Source: Volvox africanus
Lineage: Eukaryota; Chlorophyta; Chlorophyceae; Chlamydomonadales; Volvocaceae
Reading direction: 5' to 3'
Length of the DNA stretch: 64,000 bases
Assembly: GCA_030268105.1 (NCBI GenBank)
Contig: BSDZ01000011.1
Location: forward strand, 868,001 to 932,000
Positions 14,249 to 25,900 of the stretch are shown here, in pieces; the stretch's first letter is position 1, and each line of letters opens with the position of its first letter. The notes under the pieces are model-generated. The model saw only the letters and a program-made list of their open reading frames with translations. It was not told where the DNA came from and searched no databases. A program made the translations under genes and the position numbers.

Positions 14249-16720
14249 GCACTTCTAAGAACTTGGAGGGGCACTTCCGAGGCCTGTTAGCGATCAATAC
14301 CACCGCGGTTCAACTCACTCAGCTCATCAAGGCCGTGCTCGTCCGGTTGCCTTATGCCTTAAAATGTGTACCATCTTGCGCGTGCCTCGGATTATACCAG
14401 CATTTATAAAGCTGTGCCGATAAGGGGTACGGAGTTTATGCGCCAAATACAGCCCTAGGCGGACAATGCGTGCTGAACTCGGTAGATAAAAGGTCTACGC
14501 AGAGAGCGAGATTTTCAGCCGTCCTGGTTACAAACAACACGCGGAGGAGAGACCCGCCGTACTGCTGCTCGCAGCATCGCGGTCATTCCAGGAGAAGCCG
14601 CCTCAGCCGCTGTCACGTTTGTTCGAATGCTTACAGAGACAGCTAGTGGGTAAGTGAGAGACCTGACATGTAACGGGATGCAGCCGGGATCATGGCAGCA
14701 TCCCGTGCTATTCCCACACGCCGGTGACTCGGGTAAACGCCGGCGCCCAGTGCCCTCGAGCCGTGTAACCAATCCGCAGCTACACTCATTCCAAGTTCTC
14801 TGCCCCATTCCCTGTTCCTGTCCTCCCCGACATCCCTCTCCCGCCTCACGTCACCAGCTACCTCAAGCTCCTCACGCTCACACAAGCCAAAGAAATTGAC
14901 GCCTATAACTCACACACACGCTAATCATACCGAACAAGTATAAGAACACCTTAGACCTGATATGCTCCGTAACACAATATGTCCTGACACGAAGGATAGG
15001 GTCGTTGGAACCGCATGGCCGTTGGAACCTGCCAACTGCTAACAACCTGTCGGAAGCGCCGGTAGGAAATGATGATACGCAGCGAAAATCAATCTCCTCA
15101 TTCTCCTCACTACCCTGCACCATCCTTCTCCCTTGCAGTCTCCCTCTCTCACTCGCTCACTCACTTACTCACACAATACACGCATTATTTAACAAACTCA
15201 GCCACCATTTTTTGTTGTGTATGTGTATGTGTATGTCCCTTCCCCTCGGGACATCTACTTCCCCAACCCCCACCCCCCATTATCAATGGCATAACCCAAT
15301 CGGCGGCCCCTCGCCCCTCGCCCCGCGGTAGCCACCACGACCGGCCCCCAACATTACAACCGCCCGCCACCACCAGTGCTCCCCTGCTGAACCATGGGCT
15401 CAGGGCGGGGCTGCGCCAGCAGGAACGGGTCGCGGACGCAATTGTACGGCATTGATACGGGCGGGGCGTCGAGCCAGGGCTGGGGCTGCTTGACCCAGGT
15501 AACTAGGTCGGGGTCATCTGCACCCGGGTTCGTTGGGAGCGGTTGACCGGTTGGTTGGACGTTAGGTTAGCGTTGGGAGTTTGGAAGACAGTTAGGCCCC
15601 CGTGCTCATTCCAACGGTAACTGATTTTTCAACGGTATATGATGCGCTACATGAATCGACATCTCGCCCCACGACCCCCTCTATAGTTCGACCCAAAAAT
15701 TATAGATGCCGGGTGAAGGAGCTGTGGCAAAGTGAAATGGTTAAGATGTCTTATCCTGATACTCCCTTGACTCCAGTCCGAGCTGTAGATGTTTTAGGAA
15801 CAAACGGATTTGGAGGCACAGCGAGGCCCAGGGCCCTTAGCTGTACGGAAAGCTAATAATGCCATCCGGACTGTATCTGGTGGAAGCAGCCGCCGGTCCA
15901 TATCGCCCAAAATATAACTCTGCTGCGTAATTCGTAATTCGTAATTCGTACCTTTTGTTGCGAAGAGTATTTAAAACCACGAGGCCAAGCACCCAGACGA
16001 ACGGTGCGGGTAATGGCAACTCATGCTCGTTCACAGTGCCGTAGAACCCTAATTCAGCCCAATGCCCTCACATACACATGCTGGCCCCTGTCTGTGTATC
16101 ATCGTATGAGCCCTCACCCCGCCATGACAACCCTCTCTCCCCCGGGGTCCCCGAGCTCACAGGTGGTATCTACCTCTGTGGAGGAGGGGGCCGTTGGGGC
16201 CGTACAACTGTGAGGAGGGCGGGGGAGAGAGCGTAACCATGTGTATGTCTGGTACCAGATGTCTGGTAACGCCATCCGTCATGACAAGAGTTCAGAAAAA
16301 GGGAGGCAGGAGAGAGGCGCGCGCGCGCTCGTCATTCCGCATGGGAGCAGTAATCAAAACCCGACTCAAGACCTCTGTCTCGTGTTGGGCCCCGCGTAGC
16401 AGCCGGTCCCTCGCCCGCATACCGTTGCGCCCGAGTGTGCCCTTAATTACCCATCCGCATGGATTGCCCAGATGAAAGATGGGAGAGTACAGCTGCGCCG
16501 CCGAGGAGGAGCGGTTGCCCATAAGACTTGTTGACTTGACGAGATGAAGGTTTTGATTTAAGAGGGAGCCGTGATAAGGGCGGAACCAAGGCTTTGTGTG
16601 ACCCACGGGACCTGGCCTCCCTGTGCTTTGACCTTGTCGATACAGGAACACTGGTGGCTGCTAGAGGAAAATGATAAGACATTGGCGCAAGAAATTGACT
16701 TTAATTACACGAAGCAGTGA
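14249..16720 (+). CDS. Unrecognised spliced gene, 5' end unresolved
   Basis: Four exons can be seen. The first, from 14249 to about 14340, reads NLEGHFRGLLAINTTAVQL. The second, 14503 (or 14519)-14649, contains ARSIAVIPGEAASAAVTFVR. The third is 15377-15443 (LNHGLRAGLRQQERVADAI). The last, 16646-16720, reads EHWWLLEENDKTLAQEIDF and ends in TGA. Phases agree at the last two junctions (2 then 0), giving a helical C-terminus across the splice. The first junction is ambiguous: donor CG|GTTGCC would suit the 14503 acceptor, while a phase-0 donor would suit 14519. The product looks mostly helical. I do not recognise the family, and no start codon could be connected. It lies in tandem between UBA5 and the next plus-strand gene. 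Confidence 0.4.
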
Positions 16721-16990
16721 AAGCTTACAGCTATGGCTTAGTGTAGGAATGCATGGATCCGATGGCATACAACACAAACTTTAGGGTCTTCGGAATCCCG
16801 GGCGTTATCGAAGACTGCGTGCCTTCGCGTAATAGGTGTTACCTATCGTAGAAGTTTATACATACATATCAAGGTTTTAGATTTTTTGCAACCAATCGTC
16901 CGTGTTCGATCACTTGAAGGTCCCTCCGAGAACCCCTAGTTGACGACATCGCCGTAGATTAGTTTCCCCCGCTGTTGCTGAACCTTCGTC

Positions 16991-17255
16991 ATGGGAAGAC
17001 GAAGTCGGACATTATTTGGTTTGGTGTTGGTAGGCTGCGGTGCTGTGGCTCTGTATTTATGGAGGAACCGGCGTCATGCGCGGGACTACGCAAAAGCTAT
17101 CCTTGCTCCAGCAAGTGATTGTTTGCGGGATTTGGTCAGAAATGCATTCCGGAACCAGGTGCGTTTTTTACTATTGCGCTCTCATGACACGTGCTGATGA
17201 CGAAATTCCAACGCAGTTTCCGCAAACATTCCTTTACACAGGCGATCTGCGTTAA
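16991..17255 (+). CDS. Possible 68-residue single-pass membrane protein
   Basis: An ATG at 16991 opens MGRRSRTLFGLVLVGCGAVA, a basic N-terminus followed by one hydrophobic segment and then an amphipathic stretch (DYAKAILAPASDCLRDLV). A GTGCGT donor after 17158 and a CAG acceptor before 17217 join in phase to FPQTFLYTGDLR and a stop. The intron is only 58 bases. It could also be an upstream exon of ENGase, but its donor phase does not match the exon at 17715 without another exon between. No family is recognised. Confidence 0.35.
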
Positions 17256-17335
17256 AGAAAAATCAAGGCCAAAACAGGAAGTTACGGGTAATTGAGTATT
17301 CACTTATAGGCATTTTCTGCGTGTGTTGTTTGGGC

Positions 17336-17359
17336 GTGAATTGTGAATTGTGAATTGTG
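17336..17359 (+). repeat. GTGAATT tandem repeat
   Basis: Three exact 7-base copies and a partial fourth lie in the spacer upstream of ENGase. Confidence 0.85.
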
Positions 17360-17714
17360 TAACGCCACCACTTTCCAACAGAGCTCCATTTAGCTAACCC
17401 TTCATATTATTAGCTTCCCTCGATGGTGTCCTCGATAAAAAATGTTCCGCCTGGGGAGCCACCCTTGCATATGGTTTCGTCCCCTAAACAACCCTAAACA
17501 AAATAAGCCTTACCAGCTCCCCAATCCCCACATCCAATCCCACAGGAAACATCACTTTTGCATCACCGCTTCATCATCGCACCCACATCATAAACCGACA
17601 TCTTTATTCGAATGCCCCACAACCCTCCACAGCAACTCGAGTCCTCCTTCCTACTTGCGTAGCTGATAAGTGTTTTGACCTATCCGCCCATCCCCTATGC
17701 TCATCCCCTTCCAG

Positions 17715-20700
17715 GCCTTGCGGCTCCCGAAGCCCGCCCTCTTTCCTGCGTAGACCAGTTCCTCTCCTGGAGCCCCAACTCAGCAGCAGACCTGGATGTG
17801 CCCTTCTGCCAAACGTACAATGCACCCATTATGCTACCATCTACCACCAGCACTACCTTAAATATAGAAGCCCCGGCTTCTCTGCCGCAAGCAGCAGTGA
17901 CGATGACGCGCACCGAGACCGCGAGTACCAGAGACACCGGCGGCAGCGGCGGCGTTGGTGGTGGTGTTGGGTGTTGGGGCCGTCCCCGCCTGTTGGTTTG
18001 TCACGACATGATGAGAGGCTACTTGGAGGACCGGCTGGTGCAGGGGTCGGCGAATCCGGGATTCTTCCGGTGCGGGGAGGTTGGGGGAATGGTGGGACGG
18101 CGAGCGGTTGGGGAGAGCTCAAGGGGAGGGCTTCAGACACAGAACAGAGCAGAAACAGAAACAGGCCCAAGCAGAGCCAGAGGCAGTGAGTGCGGAGATG
18201 GCTGTGGATTTAACGAGATAACTTCGTGCAGTGGTGTACTAGGGGCCCTTACGGACCAGAGCGGTTTAAGGGGATACAGATGCGGGGGCTATAGTTCTTG
18301 TTGTAAGTGGCAGGGACTGTGAGAGTGGAGGGGAGGTTGTTGGGGCTGACACCGGGTTGGTTGCTGCACTTGGCACTCACTCCCCTGCGCACCCTCTCAA
18401 CATAGACAGGGTCTAACAGTTCCCAACCTCTCGGCTACATCCCTGAGCTACTTCGCTGTTCATTCGCCTCCACTGCCGTCTCCGCTGCAGAAAGAACGAA
18501 TAAATGGGTCCTCGTCCCCACTCTCCTGCTTCCCCTCCGTGTGCCCTCCCTTCAGGCTGTGGCAATGGGATCAGATCGACGTCTTCATTTACTTCTCACA
18601 CCACCTGGTCACACTGCCCCCTCCCGGCTGGATCTCCGCTGCGCACAGAAACGGCGTGAGGGTGGGTGATGGTGGAGGGCATGGATGAAGGGAGATGAGA
18701 AGCTGGCGGAGGGACAAAGAAAGGGTGTATACTGGGAGGGAACACAGAACACTGGGTCCCCCACCAAGGCCTGGGGGATGGGCCCGGGGCCAGGGTCGCT
18801 GGGGGGAGGACGTTCTGCATTTAGAAGTAGCCTTGGATCGATTGCCTTAGACGTGTGCATCCTTTGGCGCATGGAAGTCTGAGGACAATCGAAATATTGC
18901 GATTAGTTGGGATATGTGTCTTGTATTCTGTTTGCAGCTTTTGAAGTCCGAATAATGCTTGACAACAGCAGAACTCCGACTCATTTATTTGCCTTCCCCT
19001 ATTCACCCCGGCCGGCCCCTGCCCGCTGATCCCTTCCATCCTCTGCTCCCGCACAGCTCACCCCTTCTTCAGCACGCACCTTCCCTGGCCCCGCGTGTTG
19101 CCTCTTACCATGCATATCTACGCTGCTGTTCCTTCCCGGCTGCCGTCTTAAAGAGCCCTGGTTTAAATCCTTTCTGTTTAATTGCGCCCAAACTTTTACT
19201 CCGGCCCAAACCTGGATTAAAAAACTGGCGCATCAGATCGACGGAGTTTTCTAGAAACATGCATAATAATTTCTTAGATAAATGCGTGAAATACACTGCC
19301 GCAGGTTCTAGGCACCTTCATTACCGAGGAGTGGGAGGACGGCCGCCTCTGCTGCGAAACCCTTCTAGCCAGTCCCGCTGCCGCCCGCCATGCCGCCGAC
19401 ATCTTGACGTCTTTGGCGGCCTATCACGGATTCGAGGGCTGGCTGGTGAATGTGGAGAACGGATTGCGGCGGGAGCTGGTGCCCAACCTGATCACCTTCC
19501 TGGGTCACCTAAGGGCGCGGATGGCGGCGGTGGTGGGGCCGCACTCGCTGGTGGTGTGGTGGGTGGGGTCTGCGGGGCAGCTGGGTGGGGGAAGAGAGGG
19601 AGGGTCAGAACAACGTTAGGGGAGCAACGAGAAGAGGGGACCAGGGCCCTATGAGGCAGGAGGACCAGGGGAAACCAGGGAGGACGTGTGTCGTTCACGG
19701 CGACGCAAGAAAGTTGGGGGTCGTATCCTCGGAGTCGCCAGAAGTTTTCCAAACAGCCTAGGGAAATCCTGTGGAAGGGAGAGGGCGAGCGAGCAGGGAA
19801 GGCGAATGTAATATAAAAAGGAAAAGAGACAAGGGAAAGGGGTACCCGACTGTGCCTGCGTTTGCGTTGTGGGTGTTACCTCTGTGCTGGTTGTACGGAT
19901 AAGCGGATGGGCATGTCAGCTGTTAATCTTGCTAATCAAAGTGTTTTCGGGCAGGGCTACGGGGTACAGCGCCGACACTTCTCGTGACCTCTGGGGGGTT
20001 GACTCTTGCGTGCGCCTTCTTGGCTCGTGTTGTGTCGTGCGTCAGGTACGACGCTGTCACCGCAGATGGGCGGCTGGCCTGGCAGAACGACCTGACGCCC
20101 CTGAACGCGCCGTTCTTCGACGCGGCTGATGCACTGTTCGTCAACTACACCTGGTCTGAGGCCGCACCAGCGGCGGTGGCGGCTTCAGCGGGTAGCCGCT
20201 CGGCGGACGTGTTCATGGGCGTTGACGTGTTCGGACGGGGATCGTACGGAGGCGGCAAGGTGCGGCCTCAACCGCACGTGTTTGTGTGTGTATGGGGGAG
20301 CGTGTTATGGGGAAAGCGGGGAGAGGGTTCAACCATCCATCACACCTGGTTCAGTTCAGCTCTTGGCGTGACGAGAGGACCTCAGCCCGGTCTAACCGCA
20401 TTTGATTCGCCCTTTCTTCCCGCCCCTTCTTGCCCCTGCCGTGACCACCCTCCCTCCTGCCCCTTCCCCTGGTAGGACAACTGCCAGGTGGCGCTCTCCG
20501 CGGCGAGGTCGGAGGGCCTGTCCGCTGCCCTGTTCGCCCCGGGCTGGGTGTACGAAGAGTTCCCCAGGGACTCGTTCGAGCAGCGGCAGGAGGCATTCTG
20601 GGCGAAGGTGGGAGCGGTGGGAGGGGTGGGGCTGGGGGCAAGAACCTGCATGGGGGGATCAGCCTGCAGGGCGCCAGGGAGGAATGTTCGGGGTCTCGGG

Positions 20701-23119
20701 GTTGGGTTGGCGATGCGGCCCGCCGGCGGGGAGGAGGAGAAACTACACAAACTGGCGTGTGGCTCGGGGGGCAGGTAGGGGGCTGGGGGAGGGGTTGGGG
20801 CAGGGTGGCGAGAGCGCCTCCGGTGGGGTCTGTGGGGAAACATGAGGGGCGGAAACATGAGGTGGGGTCTGGAAGGGGGTGAGGCTGGCGGCGGCGGGTA
20901 GCACAAAAGCTCAAGTGTTTGCCTGGATGTACGGTAACGTCATTACGTACATCTACCGTACCCGTGTATGATAACGTGAAAAAGCTCTCCCCTCCTGTGT
21001 GTATGGTATCGTCATCTCCCCCGCCCCGCCCAATTGGCCCCTTCCACATTTCTCGTCCCCCGTCAAAACCCTACCGCCTGCCTGGTGGCGGTAATCGTAA
21101 CGACGGTAATGAAAATAATTATCATTCCACCTGATGCGACAAACGCACCTTATGACGAATGGACACATATGTGCGGATGGATCCGCGGACGTGGGAATCC
21201 AGATCCGTGCAGTTTGGCCCCCCCGGCCTGCGCTGCTGCAACGGCTGCCGCTGGTGACGTGCTTCAACTGTGGCGCGGGGCGGGCGGTCTGGTTGGGGGG
21301 CCGGCGGGTGAGCAGCGCCCCCTGGTTCAACCTGGCGGCCCAGGACGTGGTGGCCGCCACCACCGCACTGCAGGTGGGGGGAGGCGAGGGGTGGTAGGGT
21401 GTGGGTGTGGCGGGGATGGAGGGGGGTCCCTACAAGAGGCACTTCGTGGAGCAGGCGATGAGAGGGAACCGGATGCTGTGTATGGCTCTTTCCCCGTATA
21501 CCTCGTTACAGGGGGGGGGGAGGGCTAAGCTGTCTCCGTTCTGTCTGTCCGCCTGGAGGGGCTGCGGCTGCGGCATGCTGAAGCAGCTGCTACTGCGAAT
21601 CCAACCGCTGGCTCTTCCCAGTCATCAGTGAACGGATGCGGTCCCTTGTTCCCTCCGCCCTTTCCCCAAAACACAATGAACACAAACACGTACCGGTCCC
21701 CTCAACTCGTCACCACCGCCACCGCAGGCGGAGACAGACGGTCCAGGGAAGGTCGGAGTTATAGGGTCCTCCCCCGCCGGACCCCCCCAGCTACGGGTCC
21801 GCCCCACCCAGCAGGTGGCCTTCTGCGGAGGCTGCTGTCTGGCGCTGCAGCTGGGCCCAGCGGAGGAGACAGAGGGAGAGGGGGAGGGGGAGGGGGAGGG
21901 CGCGGCCAGGATGGGGCCATGGAAACATGAGCTCTACTCGGCACATCTGGTCGTACCGGCCGCTGGTCTTGACTTGACGTACACGGTGGCATGCTCCGGA
22001 GCCAGCCGCGTGGCTGTGCTACTGCGTACGGCACCAATGGAGTTCACGGCTGCGCCTGCAGCAGCGGCGGCGGCGTGGCGTACCCCCCGAGTCGGGGGGG
22101 TGGTGGTGGGCCCGTGGGGTGCCGGTGATCGCGCGGTGGTGGAGGCTCTGCAGCGAGCTGGTGAGTCGTCGACACGCAAGTGGGTGTTTCGGGGTCGTTA
22201 TGAACTTCACAGACACGCGAGATGAGACGGTGGATGTAAAACCCTGAAATCGAAATGAAAGAAAGAAATTTTGGGATTTGGATAAGTGCCGAAGGACTGA
22301 CCACCACCACTACCACCACCACCTCGGTGTAATTGTTTTGAGCTGAGGAGGCTGCCCTCACAGAAATGGGTCGTCCTGTTCTGATGCGATTACCCCCATG
22401 CAGGCTACTCTTGCATCACCTGCCAGGCCCAGCCCGCCGGGACCACCACCTGTCCCCTTCCGGAAGTGGGCGCTACAGCCACCACTCCAGCTACAGCCGC
22501 GACATCCGTTCCCGCCGGCCTGCCGTGGGTAACATGCACCGCACACCTACCGTATAGCCTTGTGACGTCATCACCAGCTGACTGCGGCGCCGGCGCCGTT
22601 ATCACCGCTGTTGGGGTTGTGTGCTATCGGACAGCATCCGCGGCTGGCAGCGGCGGCGCCGCCGTCCCGGCGGCAACTTCGGCAGTGGCTAGCGGCGGAG
22701 GCTCCGCGGCTGCATCAGTCGGCGGCGGCAGGTCGTCAGCGCGTGGCAGTACGACAGGATCCACTGGCCCGGTGATTAGCGTGGCGCCTGCCAGTGCAGA
22801 TGGCAATGAGCTTGTCGGCGAGGCAGTGACTTACCAGACCTTCTTGGGTAAGCGCGCGGTCTTGCGTTGCTCAACCCCAGTCCGCCGCGTGATTCCCGGT
22901 TTCCCTAATCACCTGAGAATGGAACGTTCTGGTCTCCCCCCCTCGTCCGGTTAGGGGGCACGGCGGTCGTGAAAGGGTGAGGGTAGCCACGTAAGGCCCT
23001 TGAGTCCGAAGCCGGGTCTGGCTCAGTGCAAACCGCTTGTGGCCTCAGCTCTAGTGGGGTACTGCGTGGAGTACAGGAAATGGTCAGTACTCGTGCGGGA
23101 GATAGTCAATATTCGCGGC

Positions 23120-23152
<33 letters not shown>

Positions 23153-24485
23153 TCATTCAGTCCTTTAAATGGGTTTGTGCCCCCGCCTCCCACATGCGAC
23201 TTTGCTCGCCTCCCGCGGATGTTCCCACTGCCGCCACAGGTCGACTGGTGATTGGAGAGCACCTCACTGCCAGTGGCCGGCAGGGGCCCGCGGCAGTGAC
23301 TGAGGATCCCAGCGCAGCTGCAGACCCACAGGTCATGGCTGCGGCCGCCGCCGCGGCGGGGTCGCTCGGGCTGCCTCTGGCCGCACCGCTGCTGCCAGTA
23401 CTGGCGGGGCCGTCGCAACTCTCCGGCGCAAGCTGCTTCCGAGTGCGGTGGAGCCGACCCGGCGGCAGCCGACCCAGATCGCTGCGGACAGAGTCGTCTA
23501 TCTCCGACCCGCGGGTCAGTGGAGAACTTGTCGAATCTTCCCAGGGCGACGACGACAACGATGAGGATGAAGACTGGGAGCGTTCCAGCAGTGGCGGCGG
23601 CGGCGGCGCAACGGCGGGGGGTTCACCGGTCAAGGTGACAGCTCCACCTGTTGATGGTGGCGAAGGCATAGTAGCTGTCGGTGGCGGCGCCAGCGGTGAC
23701 GTCGACGTCGACGGCGCACGGTTGCTGACTTGTGAGCTGAGTTGGGAGCCGCAGTTTGAGGCTTGTGGGACGCCACGTCATCGGTCGTACCACGTGTGGG
23801 CTCATTTCAGTACGGTGGAGGCGCCGGCGGCGCCAACGATGTCTCCCAGTCACGCTGCCGGCAAGCCTGGAGGAGTTAGTCAACCGCCACAGGTGTTGTC
23901 AGCGGTGGCGTCGACAATTGCTTCTCCTGGATCCGGGGCCTCACGCAGCGTAGGGCCGGGTGGCGAGGACCGCGAGGGCGCGTGGGAGGTGGGTGTCCCT
24001 TTCTCGAGAGGTTCGTTGGGGGACCTGGGCTTGGGGTGCGCCAGATTTCTGCAACCGGGAGGAGAAATACTGAAAAGGAGCGTTACGGCCTGATGGGGTG
24101 CGTATTGTAGGTTCATAGAACCTCGTGAGGAACTGCGAGCCAGTGGTGGCAGCTCCATGACGGCCACCCCACCTGACCTGCATGGTACGCATCCTTGGCT
24201 TGTACCGCCATGCACGGTGTGGATATTGCCACACTGCGTGTTCTGCCTTTTCCATTACCCGCACACCCGTACACCTGGACGCCTGGACACCCGCAGGTGC
24301 TTCATCCTGATTGGAGCGGTGCGGTGTGGGCGGGGGAGGCGTTCGTGGCGCGGTACCGGCTGGTGCAGCTGGAGGTGCCCGGCTGGGCACGATCTGTGAC
24401 GGTGCTGGTGCAACCGGTGGGCTGGGGGTCGGGGGAGCTGGGGCAGCTGCAGCCGCTGACGTGTCTGGGGATACCGCCCGCGTGA
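17715..24485 (+). CDS. ENGASE: Cytosolic endo-beta-N-acetylglucosaminidase (GH85), first exon not found
   Basis: Ten exons close in phase: 17715-18069, 18556-18661, 19305-19558, 20046-20259, 20476-20607, 21203-21373, 21728-22160, 22404-22847, 23240-23988, 24297-24485, about 1,014 residues. ENGase cuts the chitobiose core of free N-glycans in the cytosol. GH85 landmarks are LLVCHDMMRGYLEDR, QIDVFIYFSHHLVTLPPPGW, GTFITE, FEGWLVNVENG with the catalytic Asn/Glu pair, LTPLNAPFFDAADALFVNY, MGVDVFGRGSYGGG and VALFAPGWVYEEF. The C-terminal beta domains follow the animal protein to WAGEAFVARYRLVQLEVP and the stop. Exons 7-9 carry long Ala/Gly/Ser/Thr-rich insertions and an acidic patch. Exon 17715 needs a preceding phase-1 exon and no ATG could be linked. 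A small extra exon between 21374 and 21727 is possible. Confidence 0.92.
23120..23152. repeat. AT dinucleotide microsatellite
   Basis: A nearly pure run of alternating A and T lies in the ENGase intron 22848-23239. Confidence 0.9.
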
Positions 24486-25900
24486 GGAGGGGCGAGAGGG
24501 TACGGGTTGGAGAAACGGAAACAAACAGGCCCCCGCGTCGCAGGGAGCCGCGGCTGGTCACATCAACTTGCGGCTTCATTATGCGGGAGGGAAAGGCCGG
24601 TGAGCGGGAAAAGCCCGAAGCAGAGGCCCGGTTGAAAAAGGGGGTGAGGCGCTGGATGGCGCACTGGTGGGACCCAAGGGCGGGTTGAAGATCGGAGGGT
24701 GGCCAATGCGGTGATTCCCAGATGCCCTCTCATGTGTGAGGATTCCGCTGTGGCCGTGGCGGTGCTCGCAGTCGCTTTTCACTTGTTACACGAGACGATG
24801 AATCGGAGCGGGATGTGTGGTCAATTGAGTCCATCCCGACGCACTTGGTGCTATGGTTAGGGAGAAGCCCATCCGCACGAGCGGTAAAGCCCCCGATCAT
24901 CACCTCAACCCGGTGACTCGGGCCGTCTGGGCAGAGAGGAGCCCGGGCACGGTATCCTGGCCCGGGCTCTGCAGAAGGCAGCGATGACTAGTGTCTAGGT
25001 TCCGTTGTTCTTACTGTATGGCCGATGTACGTTAAGATTAGGTGCGTGGAGTTGTGGCCGGAGGAATGCAGTACATGGTGAGGTTCCCACATTAGGCCGC
25101 TGCTGGCCGCCAAGGCGGCATTCGGCACCCTAGGTGGATAGGACGCGGGGCACGGGAGGCGAGGGGCTGCTGCTCTCATGAAAAGCCGCCGTTCCGATTG
25201 ATGCCGTTTTTTGCCCCATGAAGATGTCCTCACTTGGCTGCTTGTGTAAGCGCGTCACGGTTATGTGCTTTTGTACCTGGCGTGCACGGAATGATGCGGC
25301 CGATTTTGCCAGGAACTACAAGTCAACGTATTGTGCAACTTGGGTGTTTAAACTTCAGTTGTCTGCTCGGTTCCTCGATGAATGGAGGTTTGGTTTATTG
25401 TTGGCTGGGCAGGGAAGCAATGAGCAGCCCCACCGCGGCACCGTAGGGTTGGAGAGAGGGGAAGGTACATACGGTACGAGTGCAGCACTTGCTTGGGCAA
25501 TCGTATTCTTGCATTTTTGTATCAGTGGTTTGGAACACTTGTGGTGGCGGCGGGCCCTAGCCCAGGCGAAATCAAGGACTGGTTATGTGGCTGGTTAAGT
25601 ACGACGTCGAATGTCGATAGGGGGAGTTAAACAGGCATATGCATGACAAGAAGCTGCAGATATAGATGAAATTTAGATAGGTTCTGCGATTATCAATTTT
25701 CAGGAGGGTATATTATGCCTTGTCTTTAGGCGAAAAGTGAGAAAGGAGGGATGCATTGCGTGAGCCGGCAAGCGGTCAGGTCCACTTATCCTCTTTACGT
25801 GCCTAGGCGACCGCGCGAATATTGTGCAATACAGTTTGCTTTAACAACACATGTAACACGGGGGGCCACTTGTCCAGCACCTCAAAACATTGAATCGAAA
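24486..25900. other. Spacer between ENGase and the Nudix-20-like gene
   Basis: It contains the ENGase 3' UTR and the promoter of the next gene. A plus-strand open frame at 25218-25598 begins with ATG but shows no domain and unremarkable composition, so it was not called. Confidence 0.3.

Noticed and set aside
17423..17494. ENGase first exon at ATG 17423
   Set aside because: No donor gives the phase-1 end needed to join 17715, and the frame stops after 23 codons.
25218..25598. 126-codon plus-strand frame
   Set aside because: ATG-initiated but no domain, no hydrophobic or helical pattern, and it lies in the promoter region of the next gene.
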